From Alkalimonas sp. (GTDB lineage Bacteria; Pseudomonadota; Gammaproteobacteria; Enterobacterales; Alteromonadaceae): 61,787 nucleotides of DNA. Below the pieces are notes generated by a model. It had not been told where the DNA came from. It worked only from the letters and a program-made list of their open reading frames with translations, and did not search any database. Each line of letters starts with the position of its first letter. Position 1 is the first letter of the stretch. Both the position numbers and the translations under genes were made by a program. The stretch covers positions 1 to 61,787 of the forward strand of contig NZ_JAFIFQ010000016.1 of assembly GCF_020831925.1 (NCBI RefSeq). Direction: 5' to 3'. This document shows, in pieces, positions 37,864 through 46,180 of the stretch.

Positions 37864-38694
37864 ATGCCAAGCTCTCAGCCATCGACAAACACACCCAAGG
37901 GTGCCCTGCACAATCAGGTGATCTGGGTAACCGGCGCATCTTCCGGCATAGGCGAAGCTCTGGCCCGACAACTGGCTGCACTGGGTGCCAACCTGGTACT
38001 AAGTGCCCGTCGCGAGGATGAATTAAGCCGGGTTCAGCAGCAATTAGCTGAGCCGGAGCGCCACCTTTGCCTGGTGCTTGATATCTGCGATTACCCGGCA
38101 CACCAGGCTGCCTTGGATGCTGTACTGGCTCGCTATGGCCAGCTGGATTGGCTGATTAACAACGCTGGCATCAGTCAGCGATCTTTGGTGATGGACACCA
38201 GCCAGGATACGGATCGACGACTGATGGAAGTGGATTACTTCGCCCAGGTGGCACTGAGTCGTACCGCCTTGCCGCAGCTGCTCAAGCAACGACAAGGCCA
38301 ATTGGCGTTTGTATCCAGTGTGGCGGGCCTGGTCGGTACTCAGTACCGTGGCAGTTACTCGGCGGCTAAAGCAGCCATTCACCTCTGGGCCAACAGTGTT
38401 CGGGCAGAGCTGTTTGATCAAGGCATTCGGGTTGCGGTGGTGTTTCCGGGTTTTGTCCGTACCGAGGTCTCTGCCAATGCCTTGACCGGCGATGGTAAGC
38501 CACTTGGCAGCATGGATGATGCTCAGGCCAATGCCATGAGCGCGGATGCTTTTGCCACTAAAACCATTCAAGCCCTGCTAAAAGGCAAAAGCTACATCGT
38601 GGTAGGCGGGCGAAAAGAGCGATTCGGAGCCTTACTGGCCAGGCTGGCACCCGAATTGATGTACAAGCTGATTCGCCGGGCAAAAGTGCGTTAA
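37864..38694 (+). CDS. Short-chain dehydrogenase/reductase
   Basis: NAD(P)H-dependent oxidoreductase of the SDR family, 276 residues. The cofactor motif TGASSGIG is near residue 24, NNAG follows, and the catalytic serine and YSAAK are in the middle (VSSVAG then YSAAKAA). The length and C-terminal extension resemble DHRS7-like members. ATG at 37864 has AAAGGA seven bases upstream. Confidence 0.9.
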   Translation: MPSSQPSTNTPKGALHNQVIWVTGASSGIGEALARQLAALGANLVLSARREDELSRVQQQLAEPERHLCLVLDICDYPAHQAALDAVLARYGQLDWLINNAGISQRSLVMDTSQDTDRRLMEVDYFAQVALSRTALPQLLKQRQGQLAFVSSVAGLVGTQYRGSYSAAKAAIHLWANSVRAELFDQGIRVAVVFPGFVRTEVSANALTGDGKPLGSMDDAQANAMSADAFATKTIQALLKGKSYIVVGGRKERFGALLARLAPELMYKLIRRAKVR

Positions 38695-38867
38695 GCACAT
38701 CTCCATGGCAGCAGCTTTGGAAAGCTTCGCTCCGGCTGCACCAGCCAAGAGTTTGCTTTACCGATCGAGGTTAGCCGCAGCATCGTACGTCAGAGAACGC
38801 TTTTTGGTTTCAAGTAAATAGGAAAATAAACATCTGATCCTATTGAGGTTTCATAGCGTTTAGAACT

Positions 38868-38889
38868 GCACATTAAGTATCTAATGTGC
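38868..38889. promoter_or_regulatory. Inverted repeat upstream of the fasciclin gene
   Basis: Perfect 8-bp arms GCACATTA and TAATGTGC separated by six bases, 18 bases before the start codon. It may be an operator or a leader hairpin. Confidence 0.35.
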
Positions 38890-38907
38890 TATTTAAGAGG
38901 AAACGTT

Positions 38908-39396
38908 ATGAAACTGTCTCACCTAATCACTGGTTCATTGGTTGTTGGATCTTTACTGTTTACAGCCCATGCGCACAATCACAAATCCAAGGCGGATATT
39001 GTCGACACTGCTGTTGCAGCCGGGAACTTCACTACCCTAGTGTCAGCCGTTCAGGCCGCAGATCTGGTTGATACCCTTAAAGGCCAAGGTCCTTTCACGG
39101 TGTTTGCACCAACTGATGAAGCTTTTGCCAAAATTCCAGCTGCTGACCTGAATGCCCTGGTCGCAGACAAAGCCGCATTAACCAGTGTACTGACCTACCA
39201 TGTGGTAGCAGGTAAGGTAATGGCTGCGGATGTAGTAAACCTGACATCGGCCACTACAGTGCAAGGTCAGGACCTGGCTATTGAAGTGAAATACGGCAAA
39301 GTCTATGTCAATGGTGCCGAAGTCATTGCTACCGATATTGAAACCAGTAATGGTGTTATTCATGTCATCGACACCGTAGTATTACCAGCAAACTAA
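38908..39396 (+). CDS. Secreted fasciclin-domain protein
   Basis: Exported protein of 162 residues: signal peptide (cleavage near AHAHN), then one fasciclin (FAS1) domain with the classic [23 protein letters not shown] and [13 protein letters not shown] stretches. Such domains mediate adhesion or ligand binding. The ribosome site AGAGGAAA lies six bases before the ATG. A terminator follows. Confidence 0.92.
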   Translation: MKLSHLITGSLVVGSLLFTAHAHNHKSKADIVDTAVAAGNFTTLVSAVQAADLVDTLKGQGPFTVFAPTDEAFAKIPAADLNALVADKAALTSVLTYHVVAGKVMAADVVNLTSATTVQGQDLAIEVKYGKVYVNGAEVIATDIETSNGVIHVIDTVVLPAN

Positions 39397-39421
39397 AAGC
39401 TGCTACGTTTGCTTTATTGCT

Positions 39422-39776
39422 CTAAAACCTCAGGCCCCAATTGGGGCTTTTTTTTATTTTGATGGTTGCTTGTATACCAACACTCAAGCACCAGCTGCCA
39501 ATCGCAGCAGGCGCTGCGCCTGATGCTTCCGCTTGTTTAAGCTCTGTTGGCTCCAGAATGGTGAAATCAAAGGGCAGATAACAAAAACCACTCAGGTACC
39601 AGTGCTGGCGGCGAAACAACAAATCATAGGGAACTACCCTGCGATCCAGTGGCTCTGGATGATAAGACGCATAGCGGATCTGTACCGAGCGCTGTAGCTC
39701 CAGCCAAACACGCTGGGACAGGACGCTCGCGGCATCATGCCGTGGCGTCCTTACGCCAAGATAGGTTTGATTGTAA
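39422..39776 (-). pseudogene. Remnant of a WYL-domain transcriptional regulator
   Basis: On the minus strand a frame open from about 39776 to the TAG at 39422 reads, in part, RRVVPYDLLFRRQHWYLSGF, preceded by WLELQRSVQIRY. This is the core of a WYL ligand-binding domain, including the WYL tripeptide. It has no ATG, GTG or TTG start before the domain, no HTH domain and no room for one, since the neighbouring gene ends at 39780. The C-terminal part runs into the fasciclin terminator sequence. Most likely a decayed gene. Confidence 0.6.
39434..39455 (+). terminator. Intrinsic terminator of the fasciclin gene
   Basis: Stem GCCCC/GGGGC closed by an AATT loop, followed by eight T residues. Confidence 0.8.
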
Positions 39777-39779
39777 CGA

Positions 39780-40058
39780 CTAGCGGATCAGTCTGGCCAG
39801 ACACTGGCCAAAAGCTTCGGTCTCGGCCGAGCGGTCTTGCTCAGTTCCATCAGAGATAGACATTTCGCCCGACAGCTGTGGCGAACCGCTTGTCGTATCC
39901 ACAATGCCCATCACTTCAAAAGTGTACACCTTGCCTGGTGGCAACAAGCTGGCACACTGCTCAATGGTATTTACGGCAGGCTGTGAAGCGGTTGCAACAC
40001 GGATAACAGCAACTGCAATTCCAGCAACAACAATGGCTAAAGCAATCAAAGTACGCAT
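39780..40058 (-). CDS. Small exported or membrane-anchored protein
   Basis: 92 residues with a hydrophobic N-terminus (about 4-20, LIALAIVVAGIAVAVI) that could be a signal or an anchor, then a soluble domain with two cysteines (IEQCASLL and FGQCLARL) likely to pair in the periplasm. Unknown family. It lies immediately upstream of the WYL remnant. Confidence 0.6.
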   Translation of the reverse strand: MRTLIALAIVVAGIAVAVIRVATASQPAVNTIEQCASLLPPGKVYTFEVMGIVDTTSGSPQLSGEMSISDGTEQDRSAETEAFGQCLARLIR

Positions 40059-40435
40059 AAATCCTCCTGTTCAATAAGGCACCATGCCTGATAGCGAGTC
40101 GACTCCTTAAGGAAGCAGAAAACTCCCCCAATGCACTACCCAGGATTTTTCTTTCCATCACTTTCGCTGCAAGCAAATTAGCCAGCCACGATAAAAAAAT
40201 CAACACTTTTTATCAGGATGTAAAATGAAGCATTCTGCCTGTAGTGAAGCAAGTTTCCGACCAGCGAATACCGTATGTTATGGACTCGCCAGGGCTGTTG
40301 CCCCTGAATCGGGTTCGCGTGAACAACCATGCTAAGGTATAATTCTTGTTCGGTTGATACACATTAGCCAGCCATGGCTATGATGGCTGGTCACTCTGTT
40401 TACCAATAGCGACACTGAGGCAGTGGGGTTAGGCA
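40059..40435. other. Intergenic region, 377 bases
   Basis: No coding frame, RNA gene or terminator seen. It presumably holds divergent promoters for the small exported protein and the binding protein, but I could not pick convincing -35/-10 pairs. Confidence 0.5.
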
Positions 40436-41338
40436 ATGAAGCAGCCAAAGGCGATACCCATAACGTATCTCTTTTTCGCGTTTAGTGTACTACTGAGCTT
40501 TGCACGACCTACCATGGCCCAAGAGCGGGCACCACATGAGGTGCACTCGCTGAATTGGGTGATGAACACCGCGCCACCCTTTCATATTTTAAATGGCCCT
40601 CTGGCTGGCCAGGGAATTTGTGATGCGCTTATTAATGTCATTGATGCGCATCTACCGGAGCTTAGCAGTGAGCGCTTGGTGCTGCCTCAGTCCCGCATTC
40701 GCCAACAATTTGAGCGCAAGGAAGATCAATGCTTTCCTTGCATGATTTATCGCCCGATACCGGGCGATACCATTCAGAGCGACCCCACTCATTTTTATTA
40801 CCCGCATGGCATTATCACGACCGCAGAAAAAGCGGAGGTTATCAAAAAACGTCATGGTCATCCGGTTCGACTTGCCAGTTTAATGACCGATCAGGATTTT
40901 CGATTCGGCTATCCTGATGGGCGCCATTACCCTGCGGTTCAACCTATTATGGATAAGGCTGTGCAAAGTGGCATTACCCGAATTGCCCATACCGGTGAAA
41001 ATGCAACTCTGGCCATACTAGCCATGATCAAAAAAGGTCGGATTGATTACACCCTTGAGTATCAAATTCTGCACAATTTTGAATTAGCCGAGCATGCCAC
41101 TACCAATTTAGTATTTTTGCCGGTTGCAGAAACCCAAGGCCAGCATGTGCTGGGCGCTATAGGCTGCACCAATACAGAATGGGGCCGGGCTGCTGTGCAA
41201 AAAATCAATCAGGTGCTCCCTCAGGTACGGCAGCACCCGGATTTTTTGCAGGTTCTGGGGCTCTGGTTTCATGATGATGCCGAATCGGATTCATACCATG
41301 AATTATTGCGTACACGTGTTTGGCAAGCGACTGAGTGA
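40436..41338 (+). CDS. Orphan periplasmic substrate-binding-like protein
   Basis: Exported protein of 300 residues with a signal peptide (cleavage near TMAQE) and a type II periplasmic binding fold of the SBP_bac_3 kind. Two cysteines close together in DQCFPCMIYR are typical of a subgroup not linked to ABC transporters. No permease or ATPase gene lies nearby. It may feed a signal to a sensor rather than transport. Ligand unknown. Confidence 0.75.
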   Translation: MKQPKAIPITYLFFAFSVLLSFARPTMAQERAPHEVHSLNWVMNTAPPFHILNGPLAGQGICDALINVIDAHLPELSSERLVLPQSRIRQQFERKEDQCFPCMIYRPIPGDTIQSDPTHFYYPHGIITTAEKAEVIKKRHGHPVRLASLMTDQDFRFGYPDGRHYPAVQPIMDKAVQSGITRIAHTGENATLAILAMIKKGRIDYTLEYQILHNFELAEHATTNLVFLPVAETQGQHVLGAIGCTNTEWGRAAVQKINQVLPQVRQHPDFLQVLGLWFHDDAESDSYHELLRTRVWQATE

Positions 41339-41424
41339 GCCGATAGCCACCCTACTTGCCTGCGAAGGCGCCCTGCATTCGACTAAATTAGAAATATCAT
41401 ACTTATTGTGCCACACTGGTAAGG

Positions 41425-41444
41425 TAGAAAGAGGAAACTTTCTA
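41425..41444. repeat. Perfect 7-bp inverted repeat
   Basis: TAGAAAG and CTTTCTA arms separated by six bases, between two binding-protein genes. No T-run follows, so it is not a clear terminator. Role unknown. Confidence 0.3.
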
Positions 41445-41508
41445 GTTGAGGTTTAACAACGAGCTCACCCGAGGATGCCGTTGCAGCCCCCCAGAAGTAA
41501 GTCATGGT

Positions 41509-42234
41509 ATGAGCGATACAACGAGGATCACACAACTGCCTTTGCTACTACTCTGCTTAGGGGCAGTATTCCATATCCAGGCTGTGTTAGCCTATGACAA
41601 GCTTGTCCTCGCTGCCCCTCTTTTCCCTCCTTATACCTATTTAAACGAGCAGCATCAATTAACCGGCAGTGGTATTGAAAAGGTAGAACAGGTACTTAAC
41701 CAGATGGGGCTGAACTATCGCTTCCGAGTCGTGGCCAATCATGGAGTAGCGCAGGATTTACTGGAGAAAGGCCTGGTCGATGGCTTCTTTCTGGCAACAC
41801 AAAGCCTGGCCAGAGACAAGGTTGGTGTCTTGAGTGCCCCGGTGTTGTACAACAACTGGGCCTGGTTCTATTTGCACGACAGCCCTCTTACGCCTGCTAG
41901 CCCTTATTTTCGCAGTCAGGCAAAGATAGGTACTCGTCTAAATACCAATACCTATCACTGGTTGCTGGACCATGATTACCTGATAGCAGCTCAAGCCAGT
42001 GAAGCTTCAACTCTGGTTATTATGCTAATAAACAAACGGCTGGATGCAGTATTCTTATCCGCGGATGTATTCTGGCATGCCCTGGCGGAACAAGGCGTAG
42101 AAGCCAGTATGGTCCAGCATAGTATCGAGGTTAGTCAGCCTTTTAGCTGCTATTTCTCGAAGGCGTATTTAGCCAAAAACCCTGGTTTTCTGGAGGAGTT
42201 TGACCATCTGTTAGCAATAGCAGCACGGCATTAG
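41509..42234 (+). CDS. Orphan periplasmic substrate-binding-like protein
   Basis: Exported protein of 241 residues: signal peptide (LPLLLLCLGAVFHIQAVLA) and an SBP_bac_3-like domain starting LVLAAPLFPPYTYLNEQ. The binding-site region GSGIEKVEQVLNQMG and a hinge near DGFFLATQSLARD are typical. No partner permease. Second such gene in tandem with the preceding one. I chose the ATG at 41509 because it gives a proper signal peptide. Confidence 0.75.
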   Translation: MSDTTRITQLPLLLLCLGAVFHIQAVLAYDKLVLAAPLFPPYTYLNEQHQLTGSGIEKVEQVLNQMGLNYRFRVVANHGVAQDLLEKGLVDGFFLATQSLARDKVGVLSAPVLYNNWAWFYLHDSPLTPASPYFRSQAKIGTRLNTNTYHWLLDHDYLIAAQASEASTLVIMLINKRLDAVFLSADVFWHALAEQGVEASMVQHSIEVSQPFSCYFSKAYLAKNPGFLEEFDHLLAIAARH

Positions 42235-42235
42235 T

Positions 42236-43450
42236 TCAACCTTCGGTATTACCCGCCCCTGCACAAGCCTGCTTTTTAAATTGATGCGGTGTGAGTTCGG
42301 TATGTTTTTTAAATGCCGAGTAAAAAGCGGACTTAGAATTAAACCCCACGTTCATGGCGATGTTGAGCACGGTATCATCGGTATGTGCTAACTGCTGTTT
42401 GGCTGCATCCACACGGTATTTATTGACGTAGTCAAAAAAACTCATGCCAAGAGTCTCGTTCAATGTCTGTGAGATATAGTTGGCTGAAGTATGTATATGC
42501 CTGGCAAGCTTGGGCAGTGACAAGGATGCGTCAAGATAGAGTTTATCCTGCAACATGGCGTACTCAATTTTAGCTGCAATCTGCTGTGCGTGTTCAGACG
42601 TTAAAGCCGAGCGCTGATACTTTGTTGATGCCTCAAACTCGTTGCCAATAGCAGCTTGCTGTTCAGTTTCCTGATAGAGTTCCTCAAACCCCGGCTTTTG
42701 CCTTAACCCCCAGGTGGCCACACAACTTACCATAACAAGTAACACTGTATTGTTGAATGGCCCAGCGAATGTAGTAGGAAAAAATAGGTTATCCAGTATC
42801 AGATTGCCCGCAGTGATAACCCAGGCAATGCCTACGGCAAACAGTAAGCCAGTCAGCCATTTGAGCTCTTTTTGTTCCGTGCTGGCAAAAACATCTTTCA
42901 GTTTCTTGCGATAACCATGCAATTGGCGAATGATCTTTATCAGATAAAATGCAGATTGAATGACCCAACCCAGTACCAGTGCAAAAGTCAGAATTAACAC
43001 AGCAGCTGTCAGCTTTCGCACAAAGGCTGGTGCGTCTGCAAGAATGCTGTCTTGCCCGTACATCAATATCCCTTGTTTCACATCAGAGGGCAGTAGCAGC
43101 GCGATGATAGCAACTATCAGCCCTGCTGCCGGGAGCACAAAATGAGCGCGTTCGGTTTTAGTAAATTGCCAACGCGCGTTGCTCGTTAAGCCTTTAACAT
43201 ACAGCCAAAAACCTGGAGCAATACAGAGCAAAGCGGGCAATGACAAAATTAAAGCGGGGATCATGAAATCAGGGGCTAATACTTTGACTATCGGCTGACA
43301 AAGCACCACGGCAATGGCCCAGAAGCACACGGCAAGTGGGTAATAAGTCTGGTTTTTTACCGCTCTTTGCATAAATAGATGGGCGTTAAACAGCAACAGG
43401 CTCAAGGTCGCAACACTTAAGGCAAATAAAAATGGCTCTGTAATCGGCAT
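42236..43450 (-). CDS. Membrane-bound AraC family transcriptional regulator
   Basis: 404 residues. The first 250 or so hold about seven hydrophobic segments (for example LFALSVATLSLLLFNAHLFM, VVLCQPIVKVL and LKWLTGLLFAVGIAWVI), and the last 100 form an AraC-type double HTH (ASLSLPKLARHIHTSANYIS and VDAAKQQLAHTDDTVLNIAM). This architecture senses a signal in or across the membrane while bound to DNA. It faces a DUF2306 membrane protein across a 173-base gap containing direct repeats. Confidence 0.88.
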   Translation of the reverse strand: MPITEPFLFALSVATLSLLLFNAHLFMQRAVKNQTYYPLAVCFWAIAVVLCQPIVKVLAPDFMIPALILSLPALLCIAPGFWLYVKGLTSNARWQFTKTERAHFVLPAAGLIVAIIALLLPSDVKQGILMYGQDSILADAPAFVRKLTAAVLILTFALVLGWVIQSAFYLIKIIRQLHGYRKKLKDVFASTEQKELKWLTGLLFAVGIAWVITAGNLILDNLFFPTTFAGPFNNTVLLVMVSCVATWGLRQKPGFEELYQETEQQAAIGNEFEASTKYQRSALTSEHAQQIAAKIEYAMLQDKLYLDASLSLPKLARHIHTSANYISQTLNETLGMSFFDYVNKYRVDAAKQQLAHTDDTVLNIAMNVGFNSKSAFYSAFKKHTELTPHQFKKQACAGAGNTEG

Positions 43451-43516
43451 GCCTTTAACGACCTCGTATGCTTGCTATAGCTGTGGTTCCTGGCTTTTTT
43501 ACCCGTACGGACAGAT

Positions 43517-43557
43517 AGGCCCGGACACTTTGCAGGTTCTAATCAACAGGCCCGAAC
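43517..43557. promoter_or_regulatory. Direct repeats between the AraC regulator and DUF2306
   Basis: AGGCCCGGAC (43517-43526) and AGGCCCGAAC (43548-43557) are near-identical direct repeats 31 bases apart, close to three helical turns. This spacing and the divergent context fit AraC-type binding boxes. Confidence 0.45.
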
Positions 43558-43623
43558 GACACCATGGGTTTTATTCTACAAAATTGATTCGTACTTAACC
43601 AGTTATGAAAAATGGATTGAATC

Positions 43624-44361
43624 ATGAATAACCGCGCAGCACAAACAACAGCACAGCAGCACCAAGCTATTTCCTATAATTGGAAGACGGTAGGCTTCTT
43701 ATTATTTCTGACAGGCATACCTGGCTTGCCAGCCATCGGCATTCTAGCTTTGGTATTAATAGGACCTGATGCCTTTGAGGGTGCAAGCTCATTTATTAAT
43801 GAAAACTTCTATCAAGTACCCGCCGCCATTTTATGGCATGGTGGTGCAGGTATTGTATTTGCCTTTACCATGCCTTTTCAATTTTCGTCAGCGCTTAGGG
43901 TTCGACAGCCAACATTGCATAAAGTATCTGGCCGTATTGTCGTGCTGTCGGGCTGTATTATGGCCCTTAGTGGAGTATGGATGCACCACGTGGTCTCACC
44001 CGATGCATTCGGTGCACGATATGCATCTTTAATTGTAATGACAGTAGCCATCTGCGTGAGCTTTATTGTGGCAATTTCTCACGCTATCTCCAAAAACCTA
44101 CCGGCTCATCGGGTGTGGATGCTAAGAGCGGTAGCCATTACCCTAGCCGCGGTCACCGAGCTTTTTATAGCCATTCCTGCTTATCTTGTCTTTGGCCAGT
44201 TTGAAAACATAGCCATCCTTGCCAATCGAATCTTGTTTGATTATGGACGCTTAATCGCTATCGGAATGAATTTAATGATTGTAGAGCTGCTGATGTTCAG
44301 GAAAAAAGCGCCAGCAAACTCGTTACCAGCTCGCAAAGTTTATTCTGGCCGATCTGTTTGA
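43624..44361 (+). CDS. DUF2306 multi-pass membrane protein
   Basis: 245 residues with six or seven hydrophobic segments and conserved histidines (ILWHGGAGIVF, LHKVSGR, MHHVV and PAHRVWMLR). The histidines within membrane helices recall heme-binding membrane proteins; the family function is not established. It is divergent from the membrane AraC regulator, which probably controls it. Confidence 0.8.
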   Translation: MNNRAAQTTAQQHQAISYNWKTVGFLLFLTGIPGLPAIGILALVLIGPDAFEGASSFINENFYQVPAAILWHGGAGIVFAFTMPFQFSSALRVRQPTLHKVSGRIVVLSGCIMALSGVWMHHVVSPDAFGARYASLIVMTVAICVSFIVAISHAISKNLPAHRVWMLRAVAITLAAVTELFIAIPAYLVFGQFENIAILANRILFDYGRLIAIGMNLMIVELLMFRKKAPANSLPARKVYSGRSV

Positions 44362-44575
44362 AAATCAAGAACGGCTTCTGAATGAATGCGGGAGGCAGCA
44401 CAAAGTGTTCACAGTAAGCCGCATATGCTTGCTGCTCATTCTGAAAAGATTGCATCTGGCCCTGATAAGGATCCAGCACTCGGATGGTGCACTTGGGCGC
44501 ATTAAGATCCTGCACCAGTTGCTGCAGCCCGGTGCAGCGGCCAAAAATATCGCTAACGATAAATCGCTTCAGCAT
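44297..44575 (-). pseudogene. Truncated alpha/beta hydrolase-like gene
   Basis: A 92-residue frame starting MLKRFIVSDIFGRCTGLQQL and continuing VLDPYQGQMQSFQNEQQAY looks like the N-terminal third of a hydrolase of about 190-200 residues found in related bacteria. No nucleophile elbow is present. The last 20 residues overlap the 3' end of DUF2306 on the other strand and do not look homologous to anything. It follows the toxin-antitoxin pair by 16 bases. Family assignment is from memory and tentative. Confidence 0.4.
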
Positions 44576-44591
44576 CGGCTTGCAACTCGAC

Positions 44592-44816
44592 TCAATCTGC
44601 TGCTTCCAGTTTCTCCAAGTCATCCAGCAGTGCCAGCCCCTGCTCGGCATTTGCTCTGGCTGCCCTCACTTCAAATCTGACCTGAGCATCGAATTCAGTC
44701 AGCGCTATTGTGGATAACTCTTCAATGAGTTTATTGACACTGATATTACGGCTTTGCGCCAGTGCCTTTAGCCTGTTTGCTTTATCATCTGGCATTCGGA
44801 TAGTAAGCGTTGTCAT
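44592..44816 (-). CDS. Ribbon-helix-helix antitoxin
   Basis: 74 residues. The N-terminus TTLTIRMPDDKANRLKAL is a ribbon-helix-helix DNA-binding domain, and the acidic C-terminus (NAEQGLALLDDLEKLEAAD) is the likely toxin-binding tail. Its ATG overlaps the toxin stop by four bases (ATGA). Encoded second, after the toxin. Confidence 0.85.
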   Translation of the reverse strand: MTTLTIRMPDDKANRLKALAQSRNISVNKLIEELSTIALTEFDAQVRFEVRAARANAEQGLALLDDLEKLEAAD

Positions 44817-45235
44817 CGTAGTACCTCTAATAGCTGCTCTGGCTTTATCACCTTTAAAGTAGGAAATCGTAACTCAGCAAAACGGAAATCTTTCATGTTA
44901 TTGGTGATCAAGTATTCGGCATTACTAGCCACCGCAAGTTCGACCAAATGATTATCACCCTCATCACGCAGATTTGGACGCCAGCGAAAATAAAGCTGAT
45001 TCCACTGACATACCGATAAGAATGCATCCAAAAATAATTGCCGCTGCTCGCAGTTTAACTTACACAACGCTAATGTTGTCTGGCGCTCAAATACATCTTC
45101 ATACTCAAAATAGAGTGATGCTGCCAATTGAGGCATTAAACGACCAGTTAAACAGTATCGGATAATTTCTCTATTCGGTCCTTTCCTGCCAAGTAGAGCT
45201 GCGATCAGTACGTTAGTATCCACTACAACTTTCAT
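44813..45235 (-). CDS. PIN-domain toxin
   Basis: Predicted ribonuclease of 140 residues of the PIN family linked to RHH antitoxins. Acidic active-site residues are D6 in VVVDTNVLIAALL, E44 or E46 in YFEYEDVF, and D92/E93 plus D95 in LRDEGDNHLVELA. TNNMKDF near the C-terminus is a family signature. Likely cleaves RNA when free of the antitoxin downstream. Confidence 0.88.
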   Translation of the reverse strand: MKVVVDTNVLIAALLGRKGPNREIIRYCLTGRLMPQLAASLYFEYEDVFERQTTLALCKLNCEQRQLFLDAFLSVCQWNQLYFRWRPNLRDEGDNHLVELAVASNAEYLITNNMKDFRFAELRFPTLKVIKPEQLLEVLR

Positions 45236-45276
45236 TATGTGATAGCTTATATGATGTCACTTTTCCTTATAGCAAA

Positions 45277-45305
45277 AGCATAGCGCTAAAGTCTACAAAC
45301 AGCAA
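45277..45305 (-). promoter_or_regulatory. Promoter of the toxin-antitoxin operon
   Basis: On the minus strand TTGCTG (45300-45305), exact 17-base spacer, TATGCT (45277-45282), about 42 bases upstream of the toxin ATG. Confidence 0.45.
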
Positions 45306-45427
45306 TTAGCTGCTTAGATATAGACACAAATCAATTCACACCCGCTTCACAGCCGCGTAGCTATGCTTTCCCTGCGTTACACAACCGAATGGCTCAGCCA
45401 CAGGCACCTGTGTGTATAGAGTTTCCC

Positions 45428-46180
45428 TTACCCCAACAGCTGCACCACACCAATGCCCAGCAGCAGGGTTAGTCCCAGGCTCAGCAAAGAACCAAGCAGG
45501 ATGTACTCGGTTAAGGCCCGGTCATTGGCATTGCGCAGATCGCTAAAGCGCAGCACCGATTTGGCGGCGATGACAAAACCAACGCCGCCGTATTGCCCGA
45601 CCAGGATCAAGGTGAGCACCAGCACCCGCTCCATCATGCCAATCCAGTGACCGGCAGCTGGCAAACCTGAGCCTGCACCGGTGGCTGGTGTCGCGATTTG
45701 GTTCAGGATAAAACCAATCACCACCGATGCCGGCTTTAATACCAGCAAATAAGCCAGCACCAGCAGCAACCCATTCGGGCTGAGCGCATGATGGTGTGCC
45801 AAAGCCAGCAACTGCGCTAGCGTGGTGTCCGTGAGCGCCAGCCACACCAGAGCAATCACCAGCACGTGCAACAGCTGATCCAGCAAAAAGTAGCGAAAAC
45901 CCGGCCGATAGGACTTGGCCACATCAATCAGGCAATGGCTAACCGCTATCAATAGCGCCGAGCCAAGCAGCAGCCAGGCACTTAAGCTTGACCAACTGAG
46001 CCAATGCCAAAGGCTAAGTACCGCCAGGGTCAGGCCAAAGTGCAGCAGGCTATGATAGTAAAGTGCAGCAGCGCGCCAGTGCTGGCTGGCCCGGGCCTGC
46101 ACCCAGGCGGTCGGCTGAAAGAAAAAATCGGCCAGCACATGAGCCAGTAGCAGGCAAAGCAGCAAGCTCAGATCGGTCAT
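45428..46180 (-). CDS. DUF3307 membrane protein
   Basis: 250 residues, six or seven hydrophobic segments. The family signature is present: LLLAHVLADFFFQPTAWV at the N-terminus, YHSLLHFGL, and HCLIDVAKSY with a conserved membrane-embedded histidine-aspartate pattern. Function unknown. Its ATG at 46180 overlaps the satD stop by four bases, so it is translated together with the SatD protein. Confidence 0.82.
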   Translation of the reverse strand: MTDLSLLLCLLLAHVLADFFFQPTAWVQARASQHWRAAALYYHSLLHFGLTLAVLSLWHWLSWSSLSAWLLLGSALLIAVSHCLIDVAKSYRPGFRYFLLDQLLHVLVIALVWLALTDTTLAQLLALAHHHALSPNGLLLVLAYLLVLKPASVVIGFILNQIATPATGAGSGLPAAGHWIGMMERVLVLTLILVGQYGGVGFVIAAKSVLRFSDLRNANDRALTEYILLGSLLSLGLTLLLGIGVVQLLG

